Source: Aquibacillus kalidii (GTDB taxonomy: Bacteria; Bacillota; Bacilli; Bacillales; Amphibacillaceae). Taken from it: a stretch of DNA of 64,000 nucleotides. Under the pieces are notes generated by a model. It had not been told where the DNA came from. It saw nothing but the letters and a program-made list of their open reading frames with translations, and did no database searches. Positions within the stretch are counted from its first letter, which is position 1; each line of letters begins with the position of its first letter. The stretch spans positions 45,253-109,252 of the forward strand of contig NZ_JACLZI010000039.1 in assembly GCF_014280935.1 (NCBI RefSeq), in the 5' to 3' direction. A program made the position numbers and the translations under genes. Below, piece after piece: positions 10,081 to 19,151 of the stretch.

Positions 10081-11091
10081 ATGATGAACAAAAGAATCAT
10101 CGTACCAGTTACAATTATATGCTTATCACCGGTCCTCTTTATGGGGACCATTGCTTTATCTATTTTAGTTGGAACAAAAGAGATAGATTTACATACGATA
10201 TGGGATGCTTTTTTCCAATATGATGAGACGAACGTCAATCATGCGATTATCATAACGGCACGGTTGCCGCGGGTACTTGGGGCGATTCTTGTGGGAGCCT
10301 ACCTAGCGATTTCTGGTGCGCTTATGCAGGGGATGACGAGAAACTATCTCGCCTCCCCTTCCATTATGGGTGTTTCTGATGGTTCGGCCTTTATGATTAC
10401 ATTATGTATGGTGCTTGCACCAGGGTTATCCTCTTCTGCCTTGATTTTATACTCGATGGTTGGATCTGCCCTTGGCGCAATGATTGTTTTTGGATTTGGT
10501 TCTTTAATACGAAATGGGTTATCCCCAGTTCGTCTAGCAATTATCGGAACCGTGATCGGGACATTCCTAAGCAGTGTATCTGCAGCGATTGCTTCTTATT
10601 TTGAAATTTCCCAATCCATCAGCTTTTGGTATAATGCCCGTTTACACCAAGTGACCATGGACCTCTTTTTACTCGCAATACCATTTGGTGTAATTGGACT
10701 TCTACTAGCTCTATCCGTTTCCAAATCGCTCACCATTTTGTCACTGGGAGATGAAATGTCAACAAACTTAGGACAACGCCCCTTACTGTTGAAAGCAATA
10801 TCGATGCTCTCCGTCATTCTTTTAACCGGAACAGCTATTGCGTTGGTAGGTAAAATTGGTTTCGTAGGTCTGATGATCCCTCATATCACAAGATACATAG
10901 TTGGAATTGATTATAAATGGGTGATTCCTTGTACAGCCATTATAGGCGGACTCTTTCTAGGACTGGCGGATGTTCTTAGTCGTCTGCTAAATTACCCATT
11001 TGAAACTCCGATCGGTGTAGTGACATCCTTACTCGGTGTTCCATTCTTCCTATATTTAATTCGAACAAGAGGAGGAAAAAGTCATGTCTAA
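10081..11091 (+). CDS. feuB: Siderophore ABC transporter permease, FeuB type
   Basis: FecCD-family membrane permease (about 336 residues, roughly ten hydrophobic segments). Signature stretches are SGALMQGMTRNYLASPSIMG, the GFVGLMIPHITRYIVG ATPase-contact region and the C-terminal LGVPFFLYLIRTRGG. The first of two adjacent ATGs at 10081 is preceded by TAAGG. A GTG four codons earlier has no ribosome site. The gene starts 13 nt after feuA and overlaps the next permease by 8 nt, so the two partners are translationally coupled. Confidence 0.94.
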   Translation: MMNKRIIVPVTIICLSPVLFMGTIALSILVGTKEIDLHTIWDAFFQYDETNVNHAIIITARLPRVLGAILVGAYLAISGALMQGMTRNYLASPSIMGVSDGSAFMITLCMVLAPGLSSSALILYSMVGSALGAMIVFGFGSLIRNGLSPVRLAIIGTVIGTFLSSVSAAIASYFEISQSISFWYNARLHQVTMDLFLLAIPFGVIGLLLALSVSKSLTILSLGDEMSTNLGQRPLLLKAISMLSVILLTGTAIALVGKIGFVGLMIPHITRYIVGIDYKWVIPCTAIIGGLFLGLADVLSRLLNYPFETPIGVVTSLLGVPFFLYLIRTRGGKSHV

Positions 11092-12106
11092 CTACTCTAA
11101 AGCTCCCTATAGATGGAGTCTTGCGATTATCCTTTTGTTAACGATCACGATCGTATGGATTAGTTTGATGAACGGGACCTATGAGCTCACTATCCAAGAG
11201 GTTTTCCGTAGCCTATTTCGAATCGAGGCTAACCCGGATCATGATTTAGTTATATTTGATTTTCGTTTACCGCGCATCGTATTGGCTGGCCTTGTTGGTT
11301 TTAGTCTCGGAATAGCAGGTGCTGTCCTACAAGGGATAACCCGAAATGGTCTTGCAGATCCGGGAATTTTAGGAATTAATGCTGGTGCTGGTGCCGCCAT
11401 TGTACTGTTCATGTTCTTTTTTCAATCACAGTTAGATCTTAGTCATTGGTTCACGATCATGATTCAACCATTATTTGGACTTATTGGTGGTCTTGCCGCA
11501 GCGAGTATTATCTTAATCTTTTCCTTAAAGAATGGTTCCCTTGATTCCCAGCGCTTGTTGTTGACAGGGATCGCCATTGGATCAGGATTCGGAGCTTTAG
11601 CCCTTTATCTTTCTTTAAAAATGAAAGCAGCTGATTTCGAAATGGCCACTGTATGGATTTCGGGTTCCATATACAATGCCAATTGGGTATTTATTGCTTC
11701 CATGCTACCATGGCTTCTCTTTCTTGTTCCGATCATTTATAAAAAAGCATCGATGCTTGATTATTTTCAGCTTGAGGAAGAAAGCATGAAGAGCTTAGGG
11801 ATTGTAGTGGACCGAGAAAAAATCGTCCTCCTTTTGGCCAGTATCGGTCTCGTTAGTGCAAGTGTCTCGGTATCAGGTAGCATCGGCTTTATTGGCCTAA
11901 TGTCTCCTCATATCGCGAAAAGACTAGTCGGTATCCATCATAAACAAGTGATCCCTATTTGTGGAGCCATCGGGATGTTTCTCGTTATCACATCCGATTT
12001 CATTGCTAAAACAGTGTTTGCCCCAGTGGAAATTCCTGTTGGTATTGTGATTTCGATTATTGGTGTTCCCTATTTTCTTTATTTACTAATGAAAGAAAAA
12101 GCATAG
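11084..12106 (+). CDS. feuC: Siderophore ABC transporter permease, FeuC type
   Basis: Second FecCD-family permease (340 residues), expected to form the heterodimeric channel with FeuB. Visible family motifs are GAVLQGITRNGLADPGILGI near residue 85, GFIGLMSPHIAKRLVG near residue 265 and the terminal IIGVPYFLYLL. Hydrophobic segments run the whole length. It overlaps feuB by 8 nt with the SD (AGGAGGAAAAAG) inside the feuB end, and is followed 14 nt later by the ATPase gene. Confidence 0.94.
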   Translation: MSNYSKAPYRWSLAIILLLTITIVWISLMNGTYELTIQEVFRSLFRIEANPDHDLVIFDFRLPRIVLAGLVGFSLGIAGAVLQGITRNGLADPGILGINAGAGAAIVLFMFFFQSQLDLSHWFTIMIQPLFGLIGGLAAASIILIFSLKNGSLDSQRLLLTGIAIGSGFGALALYLSLKMKAADFEMATVWISGSIYNANWVFIASMLPWLLFLVPIIYKKASMLDYFQLEEESMKSLGIVVDREKIVLLLASIGLVSASVSVSGSIGFIGLMSPHIAKRLVGIHHKQVIPICGAIGMFLVITSDFIAKTVFAPVEIPVGIVISIIGVPYFLYLLMKEKA

Positions 12107-12120
12107 GAGGTAGAAGTAAT

Positions 12121-12933
12121 ATGAGTATATTACGGACAGAACAGATTGAAACGAGATATGAAAATCATACTGTTTTTAAAAACTTAGATTTGTCTGTCAA
12201 AGCAGGAAGCATTACAACGATCATTGGTCCTAATGGATGTGGGAAATCAACGCTATTAAAGACAATTGGACGCATATTAAAACAAAAGCATGGAAAAGTG
12301 TATCTCCAAGAGGAAGATTTAAATTCGATACCGACAAAAGAAATAGCTAAAAGACTTTCCCTACTTCCACAGCATCCAACAGCACCTGGGGAATTGTCGG
12401 TAGAGGAGCTGGTCACATATGGACGGTATCCGCATCGAAAAAATATAAATAAGCTGACTACTGAGGATAAAGAAACGATAGAATGGGCGATGGACATGAC
12501 GAACACAAGTGTTTTCCGGACAAGAAGTATCGGTACACTTTCTGGTGGCCAAAAGCAAAAGGTTTGGCTTGCAATGGCACTCGCACAGAATACGGACATT
12601 CTATTGCTAGACGAACCAACCACTTACTTAGACATGGCACACCAGCTAGAGGTACTGCAAATTGTTGAAACCTTAAATCGCGAGTATCAATGCTCCATTG
12701 TCATGGTGCTTCATGATATTAACCATGCAGCTCGGTTCTCCCATGAGATTGTTGCCATGAAAAAAGGGGAAATTATGGCTACTGGTAAGCCGATTGATAT
12801 TATAAACGAAACGGTTTTGCGTGACGTATTTGAAATACAAGCACGGGTCATGATTGATCCACACAATGGGGCTCCTGTTTGCTATGGATACGAACCTTTA
12901 AACATAAAAACATTACAACGCACCCATGGATAA
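12121..12933 (+). CDS. Siderophore ABC transporter ATPase (FecE/YusV type)
   Basis: Cytoplasmic ATP-binding subunit energising the FeuBC-like permeases (270 residues). Visible: Walker A GPNGCGKST near residue 36, Q-loop LLPQHPTAPGE, signature LSGGQKQKVWLAMALAQ, Walker B ILLLDEPTTYLDM and the switch His in VMVLHDINHA. In B. subtilis the Feu system borrows the unlinked ATPase YusV; here a similar ATPase is encoded directly behind the permeases, so the importer is self-contained. The SD is AGGAGG, 9 nt before the ATG. Confidence 0.93.
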   Translation: MSILRTEQIETRYENHTVFKNLDLSVKAGSITTIIGPNGCGKSTLLKTIGRILKQKHGKVYLQEEDLNSIPTKEIAKRLSLLPQHPTAPGELSVEELVTYGRYPHRKNINKLTTEDKETIEWAMDMTNTSVFRTRSIGTLSGGQKQKVWLAMALAQNTDILLLDEPTTYLDMAHQLEVLQIVETLNREYQCSIVMVLHDINHAARFSHEIVAMKKGEIMATGKPIDIINETVLRDVFEIQARVMIDPHNGAPVCYGYEPLNIKTLQRTHG

Positions 12934-12946
12934 AGGACGTGATTGC

Positions 12947-13795
12947 ATGATGAGATATGAAGAGTTTTCCAGGAAGGATCCAACGATAAAACAATTACAC
13001 ATCTACCCGGAAGAACAAGTGAATTCTCCCTATGAATTGTACATATATACACCAGATCAGCCTCCTCCCCCTTCAGGATTTCCTGTTGTGTATGTACTAG
13101 ATGGCAATGCACTTTTTCAAACCGTGCAGCATGCTATCTCGCTACAATCACGACGAACAGATGCTACAGGGGTTCCTGCAGCTGTTGTAGTCGGAATAGG
13201 GTATCCAGGCGATCAACCGTTTAATCTTAAACGAAGATTTTACGATTACACGCCACCGGCTACATCTACTACTCTTCCACCGAGACCTGATGGACGGCCC
13301 TGGCCAGAAAATGGAGCAGCTGAACAATTCCTTTCTTTTCTAAGAGAAGAGATTCAACCCTTTTTGGTCGAGCATTATCAAATTAATCCGAAGCAGCAAA
13401 CCATCTTTGGCCATTCCTTAGGGGGATTGTTTGCACTATACACCTTGTTTACAAAGCCAGATACCTTCCAAGGGTATATTGCAACGAGTCCGTCCATTTG
13501 GTGGAACGAGCGAAATGTGTTAGATTATGTTCCCTCTTTCCTTGCCAACCTTGAAAATAATAAGGAAGCGATTCGCCTTTTTCTATCTGTTGGTTCTTTG
13601 GAAAAGGATCATTTGATTATCGATGCAAAAGCTTTAACAGCACGCTTAGAATCTTATAACAGTAACCGCTTTGAGGTTCGCTACATCGAGGGTGAAAACG
13701 AAAACCACATGTCTATCGTTCCAACTGTGATCAGTAAAGGGTTGCGGTTTACGCTGCAGAACTTTATAGACATCGAAGGCAGAACCGATCGATAG
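12947..13795 (+). CDS. besA: Ferri-bacillibactin esterase, BesA type
   Basis: Alpha/beta hydrolase of the IroE/BesA (esterase D) family, expected in the cytoplasm to cleave the trilactone of imported ferri-bacillibactin and release iron. The nucleophile is the Ser of FGHSLGGLFALY (near residue 157) and the catalytic His is in ENENHMSIVP (near 254). The YIATSPSIWWNE segment is typical. ATG 12947 follows AAAGGA; an upstream in-frame ATG overlaps the ATPase stop. About 282 residues, like BesA (289). As last gene of the operon it completes synthesis, uptake and release in one locus. Confidence 0.9.
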   Translation: MMRYEEFSRKDPTIKQLHIYPEEQVNSPYELYIYTPDQPPPPSGFPVVYVLDGNALFQTVQHAISLQSRRTDATGVPAAVVVGIGYPGDQPFNLKRRFYDYTPPATSTTLPPRPDGRPWPENGAAEQFLSFLREEIQPFLVEHYQINPKQQTIFGHSLGGLFALYTLFTKPDTFQGYIATSPSIWWNERNVLDYVPSFLANLENNKEAIRLFLSVGSLEKDHLIIDAKALTARLESYNSNRFEVRYIEGENENHMSIVPTVISKGLRFTLQNFIDIEGRTDR

Positions 13796-13826
13796 ATAAC
13801 TATTATAAGTCCATGAAAACAAGAGA

Positions 13827-13876
13827 TGCCAGGCACTGGGATAAGATATTTATCCCTTTATGCCTGACACCTTAAT
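13827..13876. terminator. Hairpin repeat (TCAGGCA family) serving as terminator after besA
   Basis: The arms around GCCAGGCA...GGGATAA and TTATCCC...TGCCTGAC form an imperfect stem-loop between the convergent besA and NERD genes. It belongs to a class of short palindromic repeats also seen near 16.25 kb and 53.44 kb. It could end transcription from both sides. Confidence 0.55.
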
Positions 13877-13896
13877 TAAGATCATTTCATTCTGTT

Positions 13897-14718
13897 TTAC
13901 ACACTTTTCTGATGCTCAAAGCAATAAACCTTTCCACTAAACTTCTTATTAGATAAGCAATAAGTCTTTACTTTATCAGAAACTGGTTTATCACAAACTA
14001 CGCATGTAGCTGTTTTACTTTTTTGTTTGCTTGTTGCATTTTTAATTGAGTCGTTATGCTGTTCTCGTATCGTTTTATCTTCCACATTTGCGTTAGCTAT
14101 AGATTGATAGATTTGATGTATATCTGCTTCTGAGAGCAATGGTTCTTTATACAACATTTTTTGGACGTTCACTTTTCTTTGGATAAAATCGGAAAGCTCA
14201 ATGTCGTAAACTATTATTTCATTAGATTGAATTTTCCTTAGTTCCACACCGATTTTAAATGTACATCTCTTTGTAAAGGAGACCATCGAGATGAACGATT
14301 CTTCATGCTTGTTATCCAACAATTGTTTCAGGGCCTCTACATGCCCATAATTCTGATAGAAAGGATTCATAAACTTGAATTTCCCATTTACTAGCCATGT
14401 TTTTCTATCTTTTCCACCATAAATAGTTCCTTGATAATTCTTTGTTTCAATAACAAATATTCCATAAGGAGTAATTACCACATGGTCAATCTGGGAAAAG
14501 CCTGTTTTGGATTTGGGATTTTTAATCATCAAATCATTAAAGTATTTATATTCTTTAGGAAATTGTGAGAGCTGTATATCAATTTTATGTTCTCCAATTT
14601 GACCTTTTACTTCTGCTAACTCTTCTTTACTTCGAGAACTAGTCTGATTAGTGCTATTCTTTTTAACTTCTACTTTCTCTTCCGGTTGTTTAGTTTTTTT
14701 CTTGAAGAAATTAAACAT
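13897..14718 (-). CDS. NERD (nuclease-related) domain protein with C-terminal zinc-binding motif
   Basis: Predicted cytoplasmic protein of about 273 residues. After a Lys/Glu-rich N-terminus comes a NERD domain: IDHVVITPYGIFVIETKNYQGTIYG (near 100-125) holds the D...E-x-K restriction-endonuclease-like core, followed by W-LVNG and NPFYQNYGHVEAL, all typical of NERD. The C-terminus has a CVVCDKPVSDKVKTYC...YCFEH pattern that could bind zinc. The ATG at 14718 follows AAGGAG; an upstream ATG in frame has no site. The substrate is unknown; related proteins are scattered accessory genes in Bacillaceae. Confidence 0.85.
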   Translation of the reverse strand: MFNFFKKKTKQPEEKVEVKKNSTNQTSSRSKEELAEVKGQIGEHKIDIQLSQFPKEYKYFNDLMIKNPKSKTGFSQIDHVVITPYGIFVIETKNYQGTIYGGKDRKTWLVNGKFKFMNPFYQNYGHVEALKQLLDNKHEESFISMVSFTKRCTFKIGVELRKIQSNEIIVYDIELSDFIQRKVNVQKMLYKEPLLSEADIHQIYQSIANANVEDKTIREQHNDSIKNATSKQKSKTATCVVCDKPVSDKVKTYCLSNKKFSGKVYCFEHQKSV

Positions 14719-14849
14719 GTGATACTCCTTAATATTCAAAGTTGAAATAAGATAAATATATAATAATTACTATATTCTGGATGGAATTAACTGGAATAGC
14801 CAAGCCATCCCTAAAACATTTCCAAAATAAAACTACAGATGCACAACTA

Positions 14850-15596
14850 TTATAATTCCTCTTCCTCAATCACTTCCCAATATCGATATGCTTGTTCGTA
14901 CAACAATGTTAGTTTTACTTCTTGTGTCACCTCTTCAGGAACTCTTCCATCTTCTGTTGTAATTTGATTTACGAAAGTGACTGGAACAACTAACTTATCG
15001 GTATAATCTGGTCCTTGTTCATAGATGGTTCCTTTTAAGTTAATAATAACATCTTTTGACTTCGCTTCTATAATTCTCGTGTTTGCCATTTGCTCTATGT
15101 ATCTATTTTTTAATTGGTCCGATACATTAGTCAATAAATCAGGATTCTTATTAACAAGGATAAGCAGTCTTTCTTTTGCAAACGTATGGATAATCTCATT
15201 AAATATTGTTTTCATCCCTTTATCCATTACAGGTATGTTAGGGGTGATGTCATACTCTTTTTTTCCATATTGAATCGTTTGTTTTTCACTTTTCATTTCA
15301 CCCCAATAAAAATCGGCCTTCCCTTCGATGGTTGCTCCAACTGGCACTTCACCTAAATATAACCGGTTAGCCAAAGTTGATTGTCTTTCTCCATCGATAT
15401 AAAACGAAGTATGAGTAATATTGGACACTAGAGTGACAGGCACTTTCTCTTTAAATTCTGTCTCTTCCGGAAGATTGATTACTGTCCCCCGAAAGCTTTG
15501 GTCCGGTTCTTCGTAAATGATGGAAGCCACCCAATACGTACTTACACCAATTACTAAATAAAAAAATAGTGTGAGCAATATACGCGATTTTTTCAT
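14850..15596 (-). CDS. Membrane-anchored extracellular protein, TcaA/YvbJ C-terminal-like
   Basis: About 248 residues: a short cytoplasmic KKSR, one transmembrane segment (about 5-28), then an extracellular part. The middle (FYIDGERQSTLANRLYLGEVPVGATIEGKADFYWGE) resembles the repeated beta domains of TcaA-type cell-envelope proteins, and the last 110 residues (LKNRYIEQM...TLLYEQAYRYWEVIEEEEL) resemble their terminal NTF2-like domain. The usual N-terminal zinc ribbon is missing. The ATG at 15596 follows GGGGGGAAG. The assignment is by pattern only; function unknown. Confidence 0.7.
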   Translation of the reverse strand: MKKSRILLTLFFYLVIGVSTYWVASIIYEEPDQSFRGTVINLPEETEFKEKVPVTLVSNITHTSFYIDGERQSTLANRLYLGEVPVGATIEGKADFYWGEMKSEKQTIQYGKKEYDITPNIPVMDKGMKTIFNEIIHTFAKERLLILVNKNPDLLTNVSDQLKNRYIEQMANTRIIEAKSKDVIINLKGTIYEQGPDYTDKLVVPVTFVNQITTEDGRVPEEVTQEVKLTLLYEQAYRYWEVIEEEEL

Positions 15597-15653
15597 CGAT
15601 AGCTTCCCCCCTCTTAAGCTCAATCCAATTCCCTATACCACAATTATCCTAGG

Positions 15654-16085
15654 TCAACTAGTTTTATTTTCTTTAAACATGAGTAAACCTGCCACAAGAA
15701 AAGGGATACCAGATAAGTCGATTAATACATTTTTAATCCCCATCGCTAAGATAAATGTTGACCAAGAAGAATGATCGTTTTTCCTTATCATAAAGTAAGC
15801 TACTACCTCCAAAATAATAAAAATTGCAGTCGGGATTAAATACAAAAGACAAGTAACGATAGCTATGAATACTAAATAGTTGAATGGTACACCAGAATAT
15901 ATCATCGACATCAACCAATCTATGAATCTGAAAGATTGCATAGAGCCGTTCGTTACATTTGGATTGAAAATAGTGTAGCCATCAAAGTATCCGAATATGT
16001 TTTGCAATAGGATAAAAATGACAACCCACTGTGTAATATTTAGAATGATTCCTGCTAATATTAAGTTATGAGCTTTATTTTGCAT
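15654..16085 (-). CDS. Small multi-pass membrane protein
   Basis: 143 residues with about four hydrophobic segments (near 8-28, 55-78, 80-105, 118-137) and an N-terminal MQNKAHNLILAGIILNITQWVVI. Not recognised. A good AAGGAG site precedes the ATG. The upstream region carries one copy of the TTTATGTTAAAAT promoter element described among the findings, which links it to other small accessory membrane genes of the window. Confidence 0.7.
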   Translation of the reverse strand: MQNKAHNLILAGIILNITQWVVIFILLQNIFGYFDGYTIFNPNVTNGSMQSFRFIDWLMSMIYSGVPFNYLVFIAIVTCLLYLIPTAIFIILEVVAYFMIRKNDHSSWSTFILAMGIKNVLIDLSGIPFLVAGLLMFKENKTS

Positions 16086-16167
16086 ATCTATTCTCCTTTC
16101 AGTTGATGTTTAAAGAATATTTACTTATCAATATTTGTTGTAAGTAATACTCATCAGTTCACCTACA

Positions 16168-16186
16168 ATTTTAACATAATTATCCA
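16168..16186 (-). promoter_or_regulatory. Repeated extended -10 promoter element, copy 1
   Basis: On the minus strand this reads GGATAATTATGTTAAAAT, 83 bp upstream of the membrane-protein start at 16085. The TGTTAAAAT core fits an extended -10 (TGnTAnAAT). Five further copies stand before other accessory genes of the window. Confidence 0.55.
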
Positions 16187-16247
16187 ATTTGTATATTGAA
16201 GATAGTTTTGTTAATTGGAAAGGATATCTTTTGTTAACAGAGAAAAG

Positions 16248-16300
16248 AGTCAGATGCTAGAAAAAGACCACTTTCTTTTCCTAGTACCTGACTCCTCTAA
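16248..16300. repeat. Interspersed hairpin repeat (GTCAG...CTGAC family)
   Basis: AGAGTCAGATGCTAG and the facing CTAGTACCTGACTCCTCT form an imperfect hairpin between divergent genes. The design matches repeats at 13.83 and 53.44 kb. Confidence 0.5.
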
Positions 16301-16383
16301 TTAGTATTATCCTCTTGTACATTCCCGCCCTTTACAAGAACTCATGTTCGCATTATAATAAAAATAAAAAGCGAGTGTTTCAT

Positions 16384-16779
16384 ATGTTAAATCCACAGAT
16401 GAATAAGGCTTTACATGCATACATTGTATTACCAATGGTGCTCAAAGTATTTAAGCTAGACTATGCTTCCTTTGAAAACGGGCCATTTACTACTACCAAG
16501 ATTCTATATCTGGATAAATTAGATACCGTTATGGAATCTGTTCAGGATGATCTTGCTGCAGTCAAAAAAACGATATTTAATGAATATCACATGAAGGTTC
16601 GCAACCTTGGTAAGCAAAATGGTTATATCCGTTATGACTGGCAGACACCAACTGATTCTGGTGATTTACTATTTACACCTGAACAGCTTCGTGAACTAAC
16701 GAAAGATATGATGAGTTTGTATTTGTATGGTTTCCTAGCTCGTAAAGTAAAGCGGTCTGGCAGAGGATGGTTTGAATAA
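16384..16779 (+). CDS. Conserved hypothetical protein, 131 residues
   Basis: Soluble, mostly helical protein starting MLNPQMNKALHAYIVLPMVL, with VMESVQDDLAAVKKTIFNEYHMKVRN in the middle and a basic C-terminus ARKVKRSGRGWFE. The layout recalls small Bacillus proteins of the YhjD type (short N-terminal LPMVLKV segment, then EYH and basic stretches), but I cannot confirm the family. Start at ATG 16384 because the in-frame upstream residues from 16315 look non-coding. Monocistronic. Confidence 0.6.
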   Translation: MLNPQMNKALHAYIVLPMVLKVFKLDYASFENGPFTTTKILYLDKLDTVMESVQDDLAAVKKTIFNEYHMKVRNLGKQNGYIRYDWQTPTDSGDLLFTPEQLRELTKDMMSLYLYGFLARKVKRSGRGWFE

Positions 16780-16824
16780 AACAGATAGCTTGTTGCGTCC
16801 TTTTGAAAAGGGGAATTGTTAGAC

Positions 16825-16971
16825 ATGTTGTTTTCAATAACCGTTATATTAGGATTCTCTATTCTTAGTCATTCTAAGAAACTTTTTCATTTAAGCCTTG
16901 GCTGTCTAAAACGGTGGAACCAAATTAAGGTTTATGAAACAATTCATATTTTGCTAATCACTCACTCGTAA
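16825..16971 (+). CDS. Possible 48-residue small protein
   Basis: Short frame (MLFSITVILGFSILSHSKK...) with one hydrophobic segment and an upstream AAAAGGGG 11 nt before the ATG. It overlaps the end of the opposite-strand zinc-finger gene by 10 nt. It follows the 131-residue gene on the same strand. No family recognised; it may be non-coding. Confidence 0.28.
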   Translation: MLFSITVILGFSILSHSKKLFHLSLGCLKRWNQIKVYETIHILLITHS

Positions 16972-17198
16972 CGGCTTTCTTGAGCATGATGTTGCTTTTT
17001 TTCCTCACACTCAAAGCAGAGATAGTCATTGTCTGAAGTGAATACCCCATTAAAAAATCCATTCTCACAACAAATCTCTTTTCCGCAACGTTTGCAATCT
17101 CCGATATACTCCCTCAAATCTGCCCCCCCACTTTCCACACTTCGACTGGTATTTATAAAATATATACGTTTAACTAGGTTTATATGCCAATCACTCAA
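16962..17198 (-). CDS. Small zinc-finger-like protein
   Basis: Up to 78 residues with two CxxC pairs (CKRCGKEICC and YLCFECEEKK), a pattern typical of short treble-clef or zinc-ribbon proteins of Bacilli. The start is uncertain: the frame begins at a TTG without a clear site. A TTG or GTG within SVESGGADLREYIG near 17120-17140, close to GGGGGGG, is equally possible and would leave about 50 residues. Function unknown. Confidence 0.55.
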   Translation of the reverse strand: MSDWHINLVKRIYFINTSRSVESGGADLREYIGDCKRCGKEICCENGFFNGVFTSDNDYLCFECEEKKQHHAQESRYE

Positions 17199-17306
17199 TC
17201 TAATTAAGATCTACTATGCTCTTCTTGCTAGCCACTAATACTAGATGGATAATATTCAATAGACGATACAGGTCGTAGTCCATTCACCAAACCAATTTAG
17301 GAGGCA

Positions 17307-18440
17307 CTAAAAATCCTCTTTTACTGGGGAAATATTAGAATACGCTATCCCCTTCATCCTCATACGGTTCATTTGATAATTGGATAGAATCTCCCTCACA
17401 CTTAATAAGATCTCGATCATAATAAGGGAAAGGATAACCCATACACCTATATGGATAACTGGTGATTGAATTTTGGATAATAAGCCTGTCCCTGTATAAC
17501 TTTTATATGTAAAGGTATAAAACATTCCAAATGTAAAAATACGACTCCACTGTGACACGTCATAAATGAAAATCCCCTCTGAAACCCCGTATCGTTTAAT
17601 ACGCTTAAAGAATCTATAAATCTCAATTAATTCAACAACAAGAAAGGTAGCAGCTGAGATTATCCAAAGGAATGCTATGATTGAATCATGAACAGCATTC
17701 GAAAAAATACAAGCAAGACCAGTAATCGATACTGCTCCATGCAATATACAATTCGTATTGTTCCAGTCAACCTCAATATTAAAACTCGTCAAATTTCTTA
17801 AATATCGATTTAGAATTAAACTTACACATACAAGATAGAACATTATTCCAACTAATAATAAGGAAACATTTATATAAAAGACCCTTTCCGATTTAAAAAC
17901 AGTATTCAATAATAGCACGAGGGATTGTGTGCTTACTGTAGTCAACAAAAGGATTCCATGAACCTTCTTGGTCAAATCCAACCTGTATATGTCTCTTATG
18001 GCAATGATACTGATTATGATGTAGGTCATCCATAGAAAAGCGTTTAGAATAGTAAGCCATTCAACCAATAGAAGCCATTCCGGGAAATTTTTATATATTA
18101 GAATGCTACAAACCGAAGTACCAGCGATCCACGTTCCAATGCCGAACCGATTAATCGGATTTTCATAATGGATGTGTCTAAATTGTTTATTTTGAATGGA
18201 TAAGAGTAAGGAAAATAAAAAAGAAATCCACAATGAAATATTAACAATGCTTAAAAGTTTGCCGTAAATACTTATATCCCCTGAACTGAAAAAATTAGTC
18301 AGAACCCCTTGCGTAATGATTCCCATTGCCATTACTACAGCCATAGTAGACGTTTTTATGTAAATTTTCTTCCAAGTAAAAATCGTAATCAAAAGCAAAC
18401 ACATGATAGTAACCAACACCAAATAGAGCAATCTTATCAC
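17307..18440 (-). CDS. Polytopic membrane protein of unknown function (377 residues)
   Basis: About nine to ten hydrophobic segments spread over the whole chain, starting MIRLLYLVLVTIMCLLLITIF and ending with a polar tail MRMKGIAYSNISPVKEDF. Between segments are basic loops (RFFKRIKRYGVSEG). I do not recognise a family. It stands alone, without an obvious SD directly before the ATG, upstream of nothing on its strand. A sensor-type 7TM region or an exporter are both conceivable; neither is supported by motifs. Confidence 0.65.
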   Translation of the reverse strand: MIRLLYLVLVTIMCLLLITIFTWKKIYIKTSTMAVVMAMGIITQGVLTNFFSSGDISIYGKLLSIVNISLWISFLFSLLLSIQNKQFRHIHYENPINRFGIGTWIAGTSVCSILIYKNFPEWLLLVEWLTILNAFLWMTYIIISIIAIRDIYRLDLTKKVHGILLLTTVSTQSLVLLLNTVFKSERVFYINVSLLLVGIMFYLVCVSLILNRYLRNLTSFNIEVDWNNTNCILHGAVSITGLACIFSNAVHDSIIAFLWIISAATFLVVELIEIYRFFKRIKRYGVSEGIFIYDVSQWSRIFTFGMFYTFTYKSYTGTGLLSKIQSPVIHIGVWVILSLIMIEILLSVREILSNYQMNRMRMKGIAYSNISPVKEDF

Positions 18441-18545
18441 CTATGTAAAAAAAATTATAGAAGTTAATAGTACCACTTTATAGTTATTTCCACATAATAA
18501 TAAGTCTTCATAGGATACACTCTTCTTCAAAAGATGTTGCAGCAC

Positions 18546-19151
18546 TTAGAATGTTTTTCGGTGGTAGACAATATTGGTAGTCACCCAAGAAATAGCATAA
18601 AGTGCCAGGATAACAACTGCAACTCCTGTATATAAAGTGGGCATAGTTAAATTCGTAATGAAATCTGTTATAACGGTTAAATGATCAGCTAAAAATGTTA
18701 CGATAGCTGGTCCTATCCCCGCTAACAGGAGAAAGCTGATCATTACAACAGTTGAAATATAGCCTGGTTTAAAGATATAAAATAACGGAAAGGTAAACGA
18801 AGCAAACACTAAGAATAAGCCAGCACCAATGGCAATATCAGTCATCGTAAAGTTTTTTTGGAAAGCAAACAATGCTAGACTTGCTAGCCCAATGGATAAC
18901 ACCATGTAAATGATCGCACCAAGATAACGTGATGCAATAATTTCCTTCCGTGTGTAAGGTAAGGAATTTAACAAAATATTTGTTTCTGCTTTTTCATCAT
19001 AAGCATACGTATTAAAAGGGATAAAGATGCTTGCAACCAAAAAAGTCAAGGCAGGATGAGCATTCATAATAATAAAGAATAGGATAAAAGGAATAAAGAT
19101 TAGTAGTTGTCTTTTCTGAAGGATAACATCACGTCTTATTAGATTAAACAT
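18546..19151 (-). CDS. ABC-2 type transporter permease
   Basis: 201-residue membrane protein with six hydrophobic segments, starting MFNLIRRDVILQKRQLLIFIPFILF and containing the typical cytoplasmic stretch DEKAETNILLNSLPYTRKEIIASRYLGA, a hallmark of ABC2_membrane_2 permeases in Bacilli. It overlaps the ATPase gene by 13 nt. With the ATPase and GntR gene it forms an operon like the ytrA- or yhcF-type exporter operons. The exported substrate is unknown; peptide antibiotics or lipids are usual candidates. Confidence 0.88.
   Translation of the reverse strand: MFNLIRRDVILQKRQLLIFIPFILFFIIMNAHPALTFLVASIFIPFNTYAYDEKAETNILLNSLPYTRKEIIASRYLGAIIYMVLSIGLASLALFAFQKNFTMTDIAIGAGLFLVFASFTFPLFYIFKPGYISTVVMISFLLLAGIGPAIVTFLADHLTVITDFITNLTMPTLYTGVAVVILALYAISWVTTNIVYHRKTF

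Noticed and set aside
12165..12623. 152-codon minus-strand frame inside the siderophore ATPase gene
   Set aside because: Antisense shadow of a gene with intact Walker motifs.
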